This document shows, piece by piece, positions 34,289 to 47,479 of a stretch of DNA of 64,000 bases (position 1 is its first letter; every line of letters begins with the position of its first letter). Below the pieces are notes generated by a model. That model saw only the letters and a program-made list of their open reading frames with translations, was not told the DNA's origin and did no database searches. The DNA is from Sophora flavescens (Eukaryota > Streptophyta > Magnoliopsida > Fabales > Fabaceae), in assembly GCA_030762895.1 (NCBI GenBank), contig CM061064.1:137251847-137315846 (forward strand), given 5' to 3'. Both the position numbers and the translations under genes were made by a program.

Positions 34289-37200
34289 TGTAACACCCTT
34301 CTCGGGAGCTACATTGTCTGTAACGTTTTAAGGCCGAAAATAGGGTAATTCTTAAACTTTTAGCTTTCGCAAGGTATAAACACAATTCTTTGGAAATAGC
34401 TAATGTATAATAAAATATTTCATAATACATTTCAGGCCATAAGTTCAAAAATAGACTCAAAAAAAAAAAAAAAAAACCAACCCGACTTGTCGAACAAAAT
34501 ATATACAGATGCAGACTCAACATAAATATATGAAGACGCATCTCCTAAAAGCATTAGGTACTTGAAGACGCAGCTCCATGAAAGCTAAAACCCACACCCG
34601 TACATCCTATACTGACCCAACTAAAACATAAAATACAATCCTTTCTCATACATTACGAGAGGAATAACCCAACTGATGAGGAAACTCTATTTGAGCCTAC
34701 TATCGATGTCGTCACAGAAGATACTACAAGAGCCACTACCGAAGTAGCTCTCGAACTAAGTCATTTTCCCTTACAGGGGATGGATCATGTCCTACGAACA
34801 ATTACCAGTTATGCCTATCTCAAGAGTAGGAAGATCGGGCATAATGAAGACACAAACACCCTCGACTGGAACCATCCGGAAACTAGGAGTGATGTCCCCT
34901 AAAGACTCCACCAACCGTCCCCATTCTCGAAACTCTACATCTCCGGCGAATCATTCGAACGACATCTCAACCTCACAGCTTTCTCAGAAGAACACGAACG
35001 ACGCATAACCAGCAAAACAAGACAATATAAAACAAAGGTGGTGAGATTCCCAACATCACACGGCATATGGCAGATATGAAAACAGCACGACACAACATAG
35101 TACATATACATGTTCATACCCATATTCTTATCCATTTGCAGACCAACAATTTAGTCATTGTACCAATAACAACAGTATATGCACATATAAAAAATAAATG
35201 ATAAGGTTATCCAAGCGTACCAGACACTGTTTGTTCACCAAGGCACGAGAATAGAGAGAAAACTGACTGAAACTGCATAGTCTCATTCCTACACAGCTTC
35301 AAAGAATACTTGATCCTAACTCCGGAGCTAATTGACATTTTGGAAAGGAAATGGTCAGTACAGATTTCACTTGTGCCTATCGTAGGCATAATGTTACACA
35401 CAGACCCGAAGGTCATCAACTTACAATATTTTGCCCTCTTTTGCTATAATGTACGTACAATGTTCACAATCATGTGAAATATTCAACGTTTCGGCTATTT
35501 GTGAAACACACTACATAACCTGTCAACTCAGATACCTAGGCACAAGGGCCACACTGGCAACTCAGCAGATCAAACTGATGACGATGTGTGCGTTCATATT
35601 TATCAACCGGATAAATTTATGGATTCCTTACAGAAATATCCACTATACTTCTTCCGGTTCTTCCCGAACAAGAATACTTATTTGGAAAGTAATCTTAGAA
35701 TACTCTTGATTATTAAGTATTATGGATTCTGAGATGATAAAATCATCTAGGGTATGAAGACGTAGTCTTGCTCCACTATATCTCATACTTTAAATGTTCC
35801 ATTTCTTTTAATCGCTAAGTCCTATTCCTCGACTTAAGTTTTTTTTTTTTTGGGATAGAACGTTTACTTTGGATAAAAATCCTTTTTACTTGTAAATCCA
35901 AATGTTTAAAATCTTTTTCTTTTGTAAACATTTTCTCCTTAAATACCTCGGTATTAAAGCCTTTAGTACCTCAGCATTAAGGGTTTGAAATTAAATTTGT
36001 ACACCAAAATAAAAGAAGAGTTCTGAAGGCTTAACTTCCCTTTTCATCACTCTTAAAACTCCAAATGATAGAACTCTTATGGCCCAACAACTGTCAACCA
36101 ATTGAATGTCACATGGAAACTTTATAAAAGTCCCTTTTTTTAAGTGAAATCAATCAACGCCTAAACCATGGTGCCATCTTTCATTCATTTGGGTTTTGAA
36201 AATCCGAGTTAAAAACCTTAAAGCCACCACATAAAGTTAATACGTAAAGTTCATTATAAGGACTGTTCTTATCAAAATCATTTTGATTTAACAAATTTAT
36301 GACTTAAACAAAGTCATTTAATTAGTGGGCTAAATATAGAAAATGTTTCTAATTCAAGTTATAACTCAAACCCAAATTAAAATAAGCATCCTTTTTGGAT
36401 GGTTTTGTTTTATAACAGTTTACACGACTCGATTTCCAAGCATGATTTTAATTACACGGTTGCCTTGATTTAAAATCAAAACATTCTAAGTGAGGATTCC
36501 AATGAAATCCTACCTATGCCTCACTTCGAGTAGACTTTTAATTAAATCTTTCCTTGTAGTAATTGCGTAATTTCATAAATCAAGAACTTGTTCTTTGTCT
36601 TTCTTAATTGTCATTGTTCATATCCCCACTTAAGTGTTGTGAAACTCAGGGATTGGAGTTAAACTCCCATTTGTTCCATATGTGGCCGAAACTTGACCAC
36701 GATTCAAGAGAAGATTTCACTTCTCCAAAAACACTTATAACCATATTCTCATGCTATATCCATATTGACAATTCAAACAAATTACTCAAGTCATGGCATA
36801 TAAATAAATTAATCAAACATAGCATGTTCATGATCATATAATCATATCAATTCCAAAGTACTAATCACACCACAACCAATATTACAATCATGTCCTCATA
36901 GAGGACCAAACCAAACAAAATGGATAACCCTAAGTTTAGGGTTTCCAACCACAAACAAATATAAGCCATCTTCACACCCACCAATATGGTGTGAGGTGGT
37001 TCACTCCCCCCTTACCTCTTGTAGCTCTCAAAAGCAAGACATCCTATTTGATCCACAAAGCCACAAAACCAACTCCATCACCCTCACCTTCATTCATCAA
37101 CAAATTATACAATTTAAAATAAACAAAAACCAAAGGTACCACTTAAGGTAGCTCTCGACCAAGGAATAGATTAGGTAGCTAGGAATTTTGGTTGACTTCC

Positions 37201-38537
37201 ATATTGGACATACCCGATGACAAGGTCATGGGTAGGTTAGGAAAATTATCATAATTCCAAAAATCCAATCATACAAATTTCTATGAATTAATACATGAAT
37301 TTTCAAGAATATGTAACTTGAAATAAATTACATATATACGAAGTTAATGAAACAAGGAACAAGATAACTAACTAGAGTCAAGAGAGATTACCCTTTGGTG
37401 ATGGGAAAATGATGAACAAAGTGTAGGCTAGAAAAACCCATTTTGAAAACAAGCTCCAAATAGATTTTTGTGTGAAATAGAAAGTGTCTAGATGATGCAG
37501 GGGAGTAAGAATATGTAGTTGGGATGTTGAAATAATGATTGGATGCTTTTCTAGGAATTAAACCATGAAAATCAATGAATATGGAACTTAGAGCAATCAC
37601 CATGAATGAAAGGAAATCTATGAAGAGATTGGAAGGAATGATCATGGGTCATAGGAATCTACCTCAAAATGATGAAGAGAGGATGAGAAATGATGGAATG
37701 GTCAAGAACTTTCAAGAACACTTAAGGTTTTGCAAGAAGAAAACCAAGTGTTTTTGTGTAGGAATTGGTGAAATAAACTGGGTTTGGGTAATTTAAGGGG
37801 CTGCACGAAAAATGGAGGGGCATTTGGGTCCAAAATGATTTAGGACTCATTTGAATTTGTTAGATAAGTTAAGGGCAGTTTGGACATTTCTTAAGGATTT
37901 TAAGATTTTTTTTCAAAGATATTTTGTAAAACCATCATGACATTGGTGACTCACTAGGTGACTCACTTGATGCCTCATAGGGCGAGTTGTCCATGTGATC
38001 TCATTCTCCCTGCCCTCCTACATACCTCTGCGGTTCCTTTTTCGGCTCCGACGTTTTACCCGATTAGGGTTTCCGCTCGTTTTTCGCCAAAATTCGCCCG
38101 AATAAAATATAATATTTTACTTTTGAGAGAAAATTTTAGAAATTGACTTTATCACTAAAAAAATGATAAAATCTAAGATTTTTCAGTTTCGGGTCAAATT
38201 AGAGTTTTCTGCCGGTATAAAATTATACCATCAGCGAAAATGCAGACTGATCTCCGTATAAGTTTTAAACCCGAAATTGAACCATAACTTCCCACGATAT
38301 GATAGGTTCCAACTATGATTTTGTTTAAATTAGGGTTTTCTGCCGGTATAAAATTATACCATCAGTGAAAACGCGAACTGATCTCCGTATGAGTTTGAAA
38401 CCAAAAATTGAACCGTAACTTCCCACGATATGATAGGTTCCAACAATGATTTTTTTTTTATCAAAATCATTTTCTGGATCCCCGATAATAATATAAAATA
38501 TAATTACCAGTCAAGAGACGAGAAAATGAGTGTTACA
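34289..38537 (-). mobile_element. Multi-kilobase LTR of a gypsy-type element, probably solo
   Basis: Begins TGTAACACCC and ends GAGTGTTACA, like the other large LTRs in the window. Its internal layout (a tract near 34840-35030 resembling 48840-48920 and 56400-56520, then long AT-rich non-coding DNA) follows theirs. The flanks GCTAT and GCAAA do not match, so the target duplication is missing or mutated. Strand is inferred from the related LTR at 55816, whose polypurine side is on the right. It carries an A18 run and a 132-bp tandem duplication. No genes. Confidence 0.6.
38196..38459. repeat. Tandem duplication of about 132 bp inside the LTR
   Basis: Units begin AAATTAGAGTTTTCTGCCGG at 38196 and AAATTAGGGTTTTCTGCCGG at 38328, and both end with CACGATATGATAGGTTCCAA. 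They differ at a handful of positions. Confidence 0.9.
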
Positions 38538-38589
38538 GCAAAAAAAATTTTTTATATGCAAATGTTAGTATGTTAATGTTATTACTTTT

Positions 38590-38700
38590 GTTGGTGGTGG
38601 GGTTTGAACCCTCAACCTCCTTATCACTCCTCTCCTTAACTCCCCCATCCAAACCACTTTGATCTCCTTATGACTCCCCCACTCCTTATCACTCCACTCC
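38590..38700 (-). mobile_element. Possible tRNA-derived SINE fragment
   Basis: The minus strand contains GAGGGTTCAAACCCC, a good match to an RNA polymerase III B box (GGTTCAAACC). It is preceded by GGTTTGGATGGGGGAG, which could be a weak A box. There are no clear ends or tail, so this is only a suggestion. Confidence 0.3.
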
Positions 38701-38720
38701 TTATCACCCTCAACGTCTAT

Positions 38721-40582
38721 TGAGATGCCCCGATGTCTCATTAAAGAAAACCCAAAATATTAAGACCTAATTTCGTTTATTATCGTTAAGCGAATATATT
38801 AAAACAGCGGAAAATTTACAACTTAAAGTTATAAACGCATATGTAAACATACATATAGCATACAACTATAATTATATACATACCTGCTAGTACTGCTGTC
38901 AAGGGATTCCCCTCTGTATGATCCCGGTATATACCCAAGCTAGTGACATCAACAAAATACATCAAAAGCCAAACTGAAAAGCCTCACCAATGTACTCCAC
39001 ACCCCGTCCCCTCTCCAAAAATACAGTAAAACCTCACCCACACCTATACTGATGGCACTGGCCCGAGCCATCATACACTACCACCCTCGTCTGCATCCTG
39101 ATGTCCGGCAGGTCTGGACACTCCTCCGCTATCACTGGAAGAACTTCTGGCCGGCTGCCCTTGAAACCTCTGCCTGTAGAGTCTGCTATCCCGAGGATGT
39201 AGTCGTCTAGAAGATACCCGCGAAGACTCAAACCGTAGAATGAACCTCCGGGGGTATGGGTACCTCAGGAAAGGGTGTCAGGCCCGGAGTGGGGGCAACT
39301 GGTAGGTCCTGAGCAGGGGAAACTGGGTCCTCCTCCGGAATAGGTGCCAACTCGGGCTCCGGTGCTGGTGCGAGTGCAGGTGCGGGTGCAAATCCGGGTA
39401 CCAAGGCATCAAGAGGTACCATGAAGGGTACAGAGGCCATCACGAATATAGGCGGCATCGGGGGTACGTGTCCATAAGGCTGTCCTATTGGAAATGGGAA
39501 GGGCGTGCAGAAAAGAAACGTGCCAACAAATCCGATGGGCGCTCCCTGTCCAAGCCCCGCAGTAATGGACGCAGGACCTGTATATACCGCGAAACGAGCG
39601 ACCGGATCCACAAGCCACCTGTGCGGGTCTAAGCACTCTACCTCACAGGTCCCCGAGAGGGGGAACCCTGGGTCATCCATGGGTGGTCCCAGTGCGCCAT
39701 CTGCTCTGTCGGAGTCTGAAGTACAAAACGTATATGTACACAACACACAGCAAAAGAAAAGGGGATAAGAAGCCATATAACATCAAACGTGGAAAGGGTT
39801 TAGCCACATTTAATTAAATAACGGCACACTAAACATACGTCTCCAAAGTCTAGGTGTATATATATATATATATATATATAACACAATCATCCTCAATCCA
39901 CATCTAGGATATTTCCTCTACCCTCCATCATGACGGAATGCAAATGCTGTATGAATAGTCTCCTCAGGTATCGGCCATATCCGGATATCACAACAATATA
40001 ATCGACACGTCCCAGAGTCCCCGACGCACACCCTCGTCCGCGGATGGAGGGTGCCCATGCAAAGTAATGGCACTATAGCTACACAACCTGGTGCACACCT
40101 CTGGACCACAATCCAGGATGCTCATGCAATGCATGAACTATATCTATGACTAAAATGAAATCATCTCTGGACGGTCCGTCGTTAGCCTATCCCCGGGAAT
40201 TTTCCCTCCGAGGCATAGACCCCACTCGACCATGTTTCAGGTCCACTCGACCATGTTTCAGGTCCCTCATATCACAGACCATGTTTCAGGTCACCCCCTA
40301 GTGCCCTAACCGGTCATCCTAATCTCATAGATAACCTCAAAATAATCTCGTCTCATTAATCTCAACCTCATCTCACGATAATTATCTCGGTTGGGCACTA
40401 CTATCACATATCGTATGCAATCCCTAAATACATCCTCGTGTCTCAACATAAATTATGATTTACTCAATCCTCTAAGCACAATCATTACACTCATTCTATC
40501 ATCATAATCATCATCATGTTATCCACAATCATCATCATATATCCTCATATCATAATATCATTTCCGAACAATAAATACCGAA

Positions 40583-40618
<36 letters not shown>

Positions 40619-40727
40619 CAATAATAATAATAATGAATATAATAATAATAATCATTATCATCACAGTAGTAGTAGTAATAATATTAAAATAATAATAATA
40701 CTAATAATCACCGTAGTAGTAGTAATA

Positions 40728-40765
<38 letters not shown>

Positions 40766-42255
40766 AATAAGTATAAACACTTCTAAATTAATTACCACAC
40801 TCATGCTATCATCTATCAAGTATCAAATTCACATAAACCAGTCAAACAGGCAATCATCATGTAATAAAATAATCTATGTAGCGTAACGACGATAAACGCA
40901 TAATTTCTATATCATCATCAGTACCACTGAGTAGTTCCCAACGTGGTATAGACATTGTCCGTTACTCGCTCTCGTGTAGGGTTTGGGTCGCCCTACACCA
41001 TTATCTAATTAAATGTAACCGCGTCGTTTCCGATGTTAAATAGTTTCTTTCCCCCACCTGGGATGTCTTAGGCTAGCTCTGGAGTAACGAAACGAACACT
41101 CCTTATACTCCCTCAAATCTGCCACGCACAGTTCTACACCCTCCGGGGCTCCAAAAATTCACCTGAACACATCATTGTGAAGCACACGTTACGTGTAATC
41201 CAAATCTGAAAACATAATTGGAAACCGATAAATGAATTGAAAGATAATCTCAATACCGTTGCCGACGGCATTTAGGCATAAAAAGGACATAGGCTTACCT
41301 TAACCTAATCAGGAAAAGAAAGATAGGATAATGAAGCAGACGTCGCGAAGATCACAACGGTATAATCGGTTTCTCGATAGGACGAACGGATTGATCGAAA
41401 ATCTCTCTAGAATTTTTCTCTCACCCTCACAGTTTCTCTCTCTATATATTTCTTTACGCCATATCACTCTTCTCAGACTTCTTTTCTTTTATCTTAGTTT
41501 TATATTAATTTAAAATACCCAACATTCTTCATGATAAAGTAACATAGTGACTCATCCATGCTACCATGCTACGGTTATAGACTAGAATTTACGTGGACTA
41601 AGGAAAAGAAAGGCAATCAAATGACATGGTTCAGCGCTGGCTCATTGAGAAAGGAAGAAGAAAAAATAAAATAAACAAAGGCAAGTAGGTGACATGGTTT
41701 GATATTGGTCAAAGAAATTTGCATGAAGAAAAATGGCAAGTAGGAGGTGGCGTGAATCAAGGAAGAGAATGAAAAACATTACCACTTGCATGATGAAAGA
41801 AAATGTAATAAGGAGGAGGTGGCACTTGGATATCATGCGTCCAGAATTTGAAGAGATGAAGGTGTCCTTCATGCATCAAAACCGTGAGCTACTTGCTAAT
41901 AAAAAAAAATAAAATTAATTTAGTTAATTTAATTAGGTTAAACTTGTAACTAGGATATAATTAATTAAGACTAGTGCTAATTAATCATAATGAGTAAAAC
42001 TTGAGTAAATTAATTATAATCATCTAACTATGGTTAAGATTTATATCTATGTCTAATTATCTTTTGATTTTGTTAATGATAAACCATCTTAATTAAGGAT
42101 TTAAATTTAGGTGCTTGCCTATTGAAAATTTTGGGTTGCTTAAATTTTATTTTGAACTTGCATATGTGTTTGGATTCTTAAATAATTTTAGATTTATCTA
42201 ACCCTCATTCCCATCTAATTAAAATATCTAATTTCTCGAAAGATAGGATGTTACA
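38721..42255 (-). mobile_element. Solo LTR, 3.5 kb, with 5-bp TSD
   Basis: Starts TGAGATGCCCCGATG and ends GATAGGATGTTACA. TCTAT is repeated exactly on both sides (38716-38720 and 42256-42260). TG..CA ends with a 5-bp duplication and no internal region define a solo LTR left by unequal recombination. The ending resembles the TGTAACACC-type LTRs, but the start differs, so it is a related family. The minus strand is inferred from that resemblance. Several simple repeats lie at 39859-39880 and 40580-40770. The Pro/Ala-rich ORF on the minus strand at 39228-39776 is within the LTR and has no recognised domain. Confidence 0.85.
40580..40770. repeat. (AAT)n and (ATG)n microsatellites
   Basis: Long ATA/AAT trinucleotide runs around 40582-40690 are followed by a (TGA)n run at about 40728-40765. 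All lie within the solo LTR. Confidence 0.9.
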
Positions 42256-42260
42256 TCTAT

Positions 42261-43870
42261 CGCCGCTATTAGACGTCGCTTGCCGGTGGCGGCAACCTCG
42301 AGTTGACTGTACTATGAATGGGGAGGCGGTGCTGCCTAAGGGTGAAATGACGCTATTGCGAGACTTCAATTTGTTTCAGGTTTTATTCATCAAATGCGTT
42401 TTTATTTTGTTTTCTTTGTTCAATATATATTCCATCCCGGTCGGTCCTAGCATAAAGCTAGTAAAGTTAGGGCTTTAGACCTCAAATTTTTTTTTAGTTA
42501 TTTAGGTCCAAATTTAGACCTCTAATTTTTTATTTATTTAATCTTAACAAAAATAATTATTTAAAACCTTAAACAATAAATTATAGTAAAAATCTTACAT
42601 GTTGCAAGTACACACAACAAAAATTTACATCAATCATGATAATTTGTAATAAAGATAAAATTTAAATAAAATATAACTTTTTAAATAAAAATTACTATTT
42701 GTTTTAAAAAGGATCTTATATCAAATTTCGCTTTAGGCCTCAAAATACGTTGGGTCGTCCCTGTATTCCATTCTCTGTTGTTAATTTCCACCAATACTTA
42801 TAAAATTTAATAGATACAACATTTGAAGTTTAAAATTGAGGTCGTGTACCAATTCAAACAAGGCATGAATTAGAGGTACCATTCCTTCCTTGCAATGCCT
42901 CTTTCTATTATTTTTTTGATTCATACCCTATTAACAACAATACTAGACATAAAGGGTTCTGCTGGTGACAAGATCCTAATAGTAATTTTTCATACTCTGC
43001 CTATATATGTACGCGTGTTGAAGTTTGGGAATTTGATATAGGTTTTCTTTTCTCTTTCTCAATTCACTTGCGTAACATTGAAGATGGCTATTTTTAAGCA
43101 TTTTTAGTTGTCAATTAAGGAGTTTATGAGTGCTTCTTTGCAGAAGAGACGTTTATTGCATTGGATAGGGACTTGGTTGTTGGACATTTCTTACATGGGG
43201 AACCCCATGTGAGGTTTATTGCTTATTTTGTTAATTTTTAACTGAATAGTCTTTTTTTTTTTAACTTTTAGTGTGTTTGTTGTTTTTGAAAATAATGAAA
43301 AACAGAAAAAAAAAATCATTTTTAAGTTTAAAATGAAAAGCAATTTTCATTAATTTTTGGAAAAACATTATTTTTTATAACTACTACTTTAAAAAATGAT
43401 TTTTATAGTTGTAAACAAACACAAATTTGTTTTTGCTTTTTTTTAAAATCTTTAAAAATAATCACTAAATTATTTTGTAACAAAATTATTTATTTTTTAA
43501 TCTTAAACAAACAGGCCTAGAACCTAATGTTTCTGACTTTTTAGAATTTGATTTTATATTTTTCAAAAGGAAAAGAAAAGGGTCTTTAGCATGTTATAGA
43601 TCTTGAATTTGGGATACTGTTTCTCAAACTATGTCTTAAAGTTTCTATTTGCCCAGGTAAATATTGTGCAAGTAAATGTTTAAAATTCATTGCCCAGGTA
43701 ACAGTTTCATGGACAATGCTAGCTCCCATCCTCCTACTTCAACCACACCGTCATTGGTTACATCTCCATCAATGTCATTCGCTCCTTCTGAACAAATAGA
43801 CGATGATGTCTTGATACTGTCATCCTTTGATGCCTACTGTAAATTGGATGTGATCAAGTAAATGAATCAG
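42261..43870. other. Intergenic stretch, no recognised gene
   Basis: Contains an AT-rich segment (42475-42770) whose two ends repeat GCTTTAG.CCTCAAA in direct orientation. Short open frames at 42248-42478 and 43676-43861 have no homology that I can name. No transposon ends were found. Confidence 0.4.
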
Positions 43871-43873
43871 TGG

Positions 43874-45795
43874 TTATGATGAACTTTTAGTACCGTGCAA
43901 TTGGTTAGTAAAGATGAACGAGTTCCTATCACGCAACAAGGCCCAAATCGAGACCCCAAAGAGCAGAGGCCAGTTCAGAGATGTTAGACCTACATCCTGA
44001 GAGGATAGGTTCCAGTCCATCCATGCAAACAGACCCAGACTAAAGAATTTGCTCCAGTGAATGGGATTTATATGATTTGACCAGAACTTTTGTACAGCTT
44101 CACAATCCCTCAACAAATGCATCACAGATTCAGGGCAGCGGTTACACCTTGGACATAGGTCATCAGATGTCATACCTATGTGTTTTCTTTCTTCATTTGA
44201 TAATAGCTTACCATGTGCTAGTGCTAATCTCCACAGTGTTGATTACATTCTTGGAGGGCCCTTCCACTTCCACACCTTTTGGAACAAGATGTTTGCGGGT
44301 GAATCCAGTTCCAGAGCTGAGAGTAAGGATTAAGGAATATGCAGATTTCAAAGTGAATTGTCCATCTGAAACTGGGTTCCAAGAAGGGAAATTTGGTTGG
44401 TCATTTGATGGAGGCCTCACATTTGCAATGGCAAGGCAAATCTCTTCAGGTAACAGATGTCTAAACAGATCCCAATTCCAATCATTATTTTGAGCATAGA
44501 ATGATACATGACAATTCCGTTCATTTTTAGGGATAGCATTTGGAAGTTGGTCTTCAAGCTTCCCAACTCCTGGAATCCAGCAGTCTCTCCAGAATCCGGT
44601 ATTGTGCCCATTCCTTATAGTCCAAGAACGGTTCCTATCAATTAGATACCAGATGCTAGAAATTGCTTTCCAAGCATTAGAGGAATTTTGTCTAACAGAA
44701 ATTGAAGGGGGTCCAAAGGGACCACAATTATATTTAAATCTCATAATCTTAACCCAGTGTTTATCAGGGTTATTAACAAGATGCCAAGCTAATTTAACCA
44801 TGTAAGCTTTGTTAAGAACTTTAAAATTTCTAAACCCAAGACCAACTTGATATTTAGGTTTACAAACTTTATCCTAAGCAATAAGATGACATTTCTATGG
44901 GTATCATTACTACCCCAAATGAAATCCCTACAAATAGATTCTGCATTATCACAAATAGAAGCAGCAATAGCCATAGATTGCATAATATATCCAGGAATGC
45001 TGTAAAGGCAAGATTGGGCTAAAGTTACTCTTCGTGAACAGGGATAAGTTCTTGGCTTTCCAAGAAGACATTTTTTTCCTCATTTTATCAAGGATAAGAC
45101 TAATATTATTTTTAGAGGGTCTCTTATGAAGCATAGGTGCTCCCAAATAAATTCCCAAAATCACGAGTCTGTTCTACGCCAAGCTCATGGCTGAGCAAAT
45201 CTGCTTCATTTTCTCTAATATTCCCTGAGAAGAAAACTTTGGATTTTAAAGGGTTAACCTTCTGCCCGGACTTCAAACAAAAAGTCATCCAAAGTTTCTT
45301 TTATAATCGGGGCTTGTTCCTGACTTGCTTCAATAAAAGGAACAATGTCATCCGCAAAGCAAATGTGAGAAAGAATAGGGCTATTACCTCTCCCAAATAT
45401 TAAAGGTTTCTGCCTATTAGAAGCAACTAAGTCATTAATTATATGGCCTAATCTTTCAAGAGCAAGAACAAAGATATAGGGAGATATAGGATCTCCTTGC
45501 CTAAGACCTCTAGAGTTCTTGAAAGAAAAGGTTTTATTCCCATTCCAATTAATACTCAAAATAGGGGAAGAGATACAATGGAAAATAAGGTTCCTTATGT
45601 TGTTAGGGATCTCTAAGAGATTTAAGGAATCCATAATAAATCTCCACTCCAAACAATCATAAGCTTTTTCTAAGTCTAACTTGATAATCATATACCCTTT
45701 CCTTCCTTTAAGATTATTAAGTGTGTGAATTGCCTCTTGCATCACTAAAATATTGTCAATTGTTGACCTACCTGCTATAAAACTACTCTGGATAG
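43874..45795 (-). mobile_element. Truncated LINE (L1-type non-LTR retrotransposon)
   Basis: Minus-strand reading from 45795 enters the reverse transcriptase in mid-domain: VSPIQSSFIAGRSTIDNIL, KLDLEKAYDCLEW, GLRQGDPISPYIFVL and CFADDIVPF (active-site ADD). Shifted frames then give YLGAPMLHKRPSKNNIS (about 45140) and RDFIWGSNDTHRN (about 44920). The zf-RVT part follows (CPRCNRCPESVMHLLRDC, 44155-44100). The N-terminal endonuclease and the front of the RT are missing, as expected of 5'-truncated LINE copies. At least four frameshifts show it is dead. No terminal RNase H or A-tail was found, so the 3' side may be cut too. Confidence 0.87.
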
Positions 45796-46180
45796 GAGAT
45801 ACCACAATCTTCATCACTCGAAACATTCAAACCAAATCCTTCATCATCCACTTCTGATGAATCTGAAATCAAGAAATGATGATACAGTTGTATGCCAAAA
45901 CAAAAGGAGGAAGACTTGGAAATGAAACAATAATTTCAAACAAATAGTATTATATGTAGAGTGAACATGATCATTACATACCATATACACCAGCACCAAC
46001 AACCTCCAAGCATTCAGAGCTTGATAAAATGCCTTCTCTAAATGTAGATCCAGAACTGAAACTGGACTAGGTGCACAAGCCCCCTCCAAGCTAACGATGG
46101 AATCTGGCTCAGTACCACAGCAAAGGGAACAGACAGAATCTTCTTGAAATTCTGATGTATCCTGTAATTTAAGAACCATA
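45796..46180 (-). pseudogene. Unrecognised gene fragment cut by the LINE
   Basis: On the minus strand the segment reads TSEFQEDSVCSLCCGTEPDS and LEGACAPSPVSVLDLHLEKA, with a GT donor downstream. A second small segment (VDDEGFGLNVSSDEDCG) ends where LINE sequence begins near 45795. Block A starts only at the edge of this exon (21963). It is probably part of the same unnamed minus-strand gene as the other A/B fragments. Confidence 0.4.
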
Positions 46181-46463
46181 TATGCAGGAGCATAATTTCA
46201 GCTATCATACATAAGGAGAGAACTTAACATTGCTAAAATCACAGCAATAGCAAAGAAAAACCAAAAGATTATCCACACTGTAATCATATACAAAGAACTT
46301 GAAAAAAATAAAATAGAAAAAAATCAAGATCGACATTGTAACTGGAACTCGGGAAAACAAATTTTATGTCCAATTCCAATACCCCATATACAGGACAACC
46401 TTCCATGAAAATGCACCAAACAAGGAATTAAAATTATACCTAAAACCCGAGTTTAGTAGTAAT

Positions 46464-47479
46464 TAGGGGTGACAAAAGTATCCATTTATCCATCATCCAT
46501 CCAATCCATCCAAAGAGTTATCCATCAAATCCATCCATTACAAAAAAAATAAATATATATTAGTGGACTGGATCAAGTTGAATCATTTCATTTAAGGATG
46601 GATAGTGATCCATCCACCATGTTACTAAATCCATTGGATCACTATATAAAATTAAAAACAAATCCATTGGATAAAGTTGAAAAATAAAAATCCAATTTAA
46701 TCCATTATACCATTACTGAACCATGTTTTGAGTTTAAAATAAAAACAAATTCCCTATTCCCTAAAGTTAACATCGAACATTGTATATGAACTATATGAAT
46801 TTTCTGAGAACTTTTAAGGAATTCAATCTCAACCGAAATAGTATGCCATGGCTTGCTGTCCCATATGAACATTTACTAAAATTGGATATGGCTAAAGCAT
46901 ATGTATGTGATTCCTGTAAAAAGCCAGGGAAGTTCTGGGCGTTCTCTTGTGATGTCTGTGACTATGACCTTCATCCAAGCTGTGTTGAAAAGGTTAACAA
47001 AGATTAAAGCTGGTAGAAAATACAAATACAGGAAGTCTGCAACCAGATATATGGAGTAGCTACTTTCTTAGTGATGGAATTGAAGTTGTAAAACACACAA
47101 GAAATTTATATGCTACTGATCATTCTTTTAATAATTTAGAGAGAGGAGAGAAAGGGTAGAGAGGTGAAAGAGAGAGAGGGAGGAGAGAGAGGGGGAGGAG
47201 AGAGAAGAGAGAGGGGAGAATATTTTAAAATTAATAAAATTATTTAATTGTAGCCAAAAAAAAGTTTATTCTTTAAAATATTTTTTATGGATGGATTGGA
47301 TATCCATCCATAATAAAATTGTTAATGGATGAATTTGATGGATTTTATTAAATGGATTATGGATGAATTGTATTTTTTTAATGTTTTTTTAATGGATCAT
47401 AATGGATTAATGGATCATTTTCAATCCATCATTACAATCTGCATAAAAATTTATACAATTCATCTATTTGCCACCCCTA
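46464..47479 (+). mobile_element. Pack-type hAT element carrying a nucleoredoxin fragment (copy B)
   Basis: Ends TAGGGGTGAC and GCCACCCCTA with exact 8-bp duplications GTAGTAAT at 46456-46463 and 47480-47487, the same site as in copy A. Because both copies share the site and target duplication, the element inserted before the block was duplicated. It is 1016 bp and lacks the nested 633-bp MITE found in A. Confidence 0.92.
46786..47007 (+). CDS. Captured nucleoredoxin C-terminal fragment, open frame
   Basis: An uninterrupted frame of about 73 codons with NRNSMPWLAVPYE, AKAYVCDSCKKPGKFWAFSC and CDYDLHPSCVEKVNKD before TAA. The cysteine/histidine pattern (CX2C, then CX2C, then H..C) is the C1-like zinc-binding tail of plant nucleoredoxins. 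The thioredoxin-fold part is reduced to a few residues and the catalytic WCGPC-type motif is absent, so redox activity is not expected. Unlike copy A, it has no stop after CDSC. Whether it is transcribed from the hAT element is unknown. Confidence 0.6.
   Translation: MNYMNFLRTFKEFNLNRNSMPWLAVPYEHLLKLDMAKAYVCDSCKKPGKFWAFSCDVCDYDLHPSCVEKVNKD

Noticed and set aside
39228..39776. 182-codon Pro/Ala-rich frame on the minus strand
   Set aside because: It sits inside a solo LTR, has low complexity (PAPALAPAPEPEL) and no recognised domain. It could be an LTR-specific feature, but I would not call it a gene.
42475..42775. Possible MITE bounded by GCTTTAG.CCTCAAA
   Set aside because: The two copies are direct, not inverted, and no target duplication was seen.
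44077..44493. Plus-strand frame of 138 codons
   Set aside because: Antisense to the LINE zf-RVT region.
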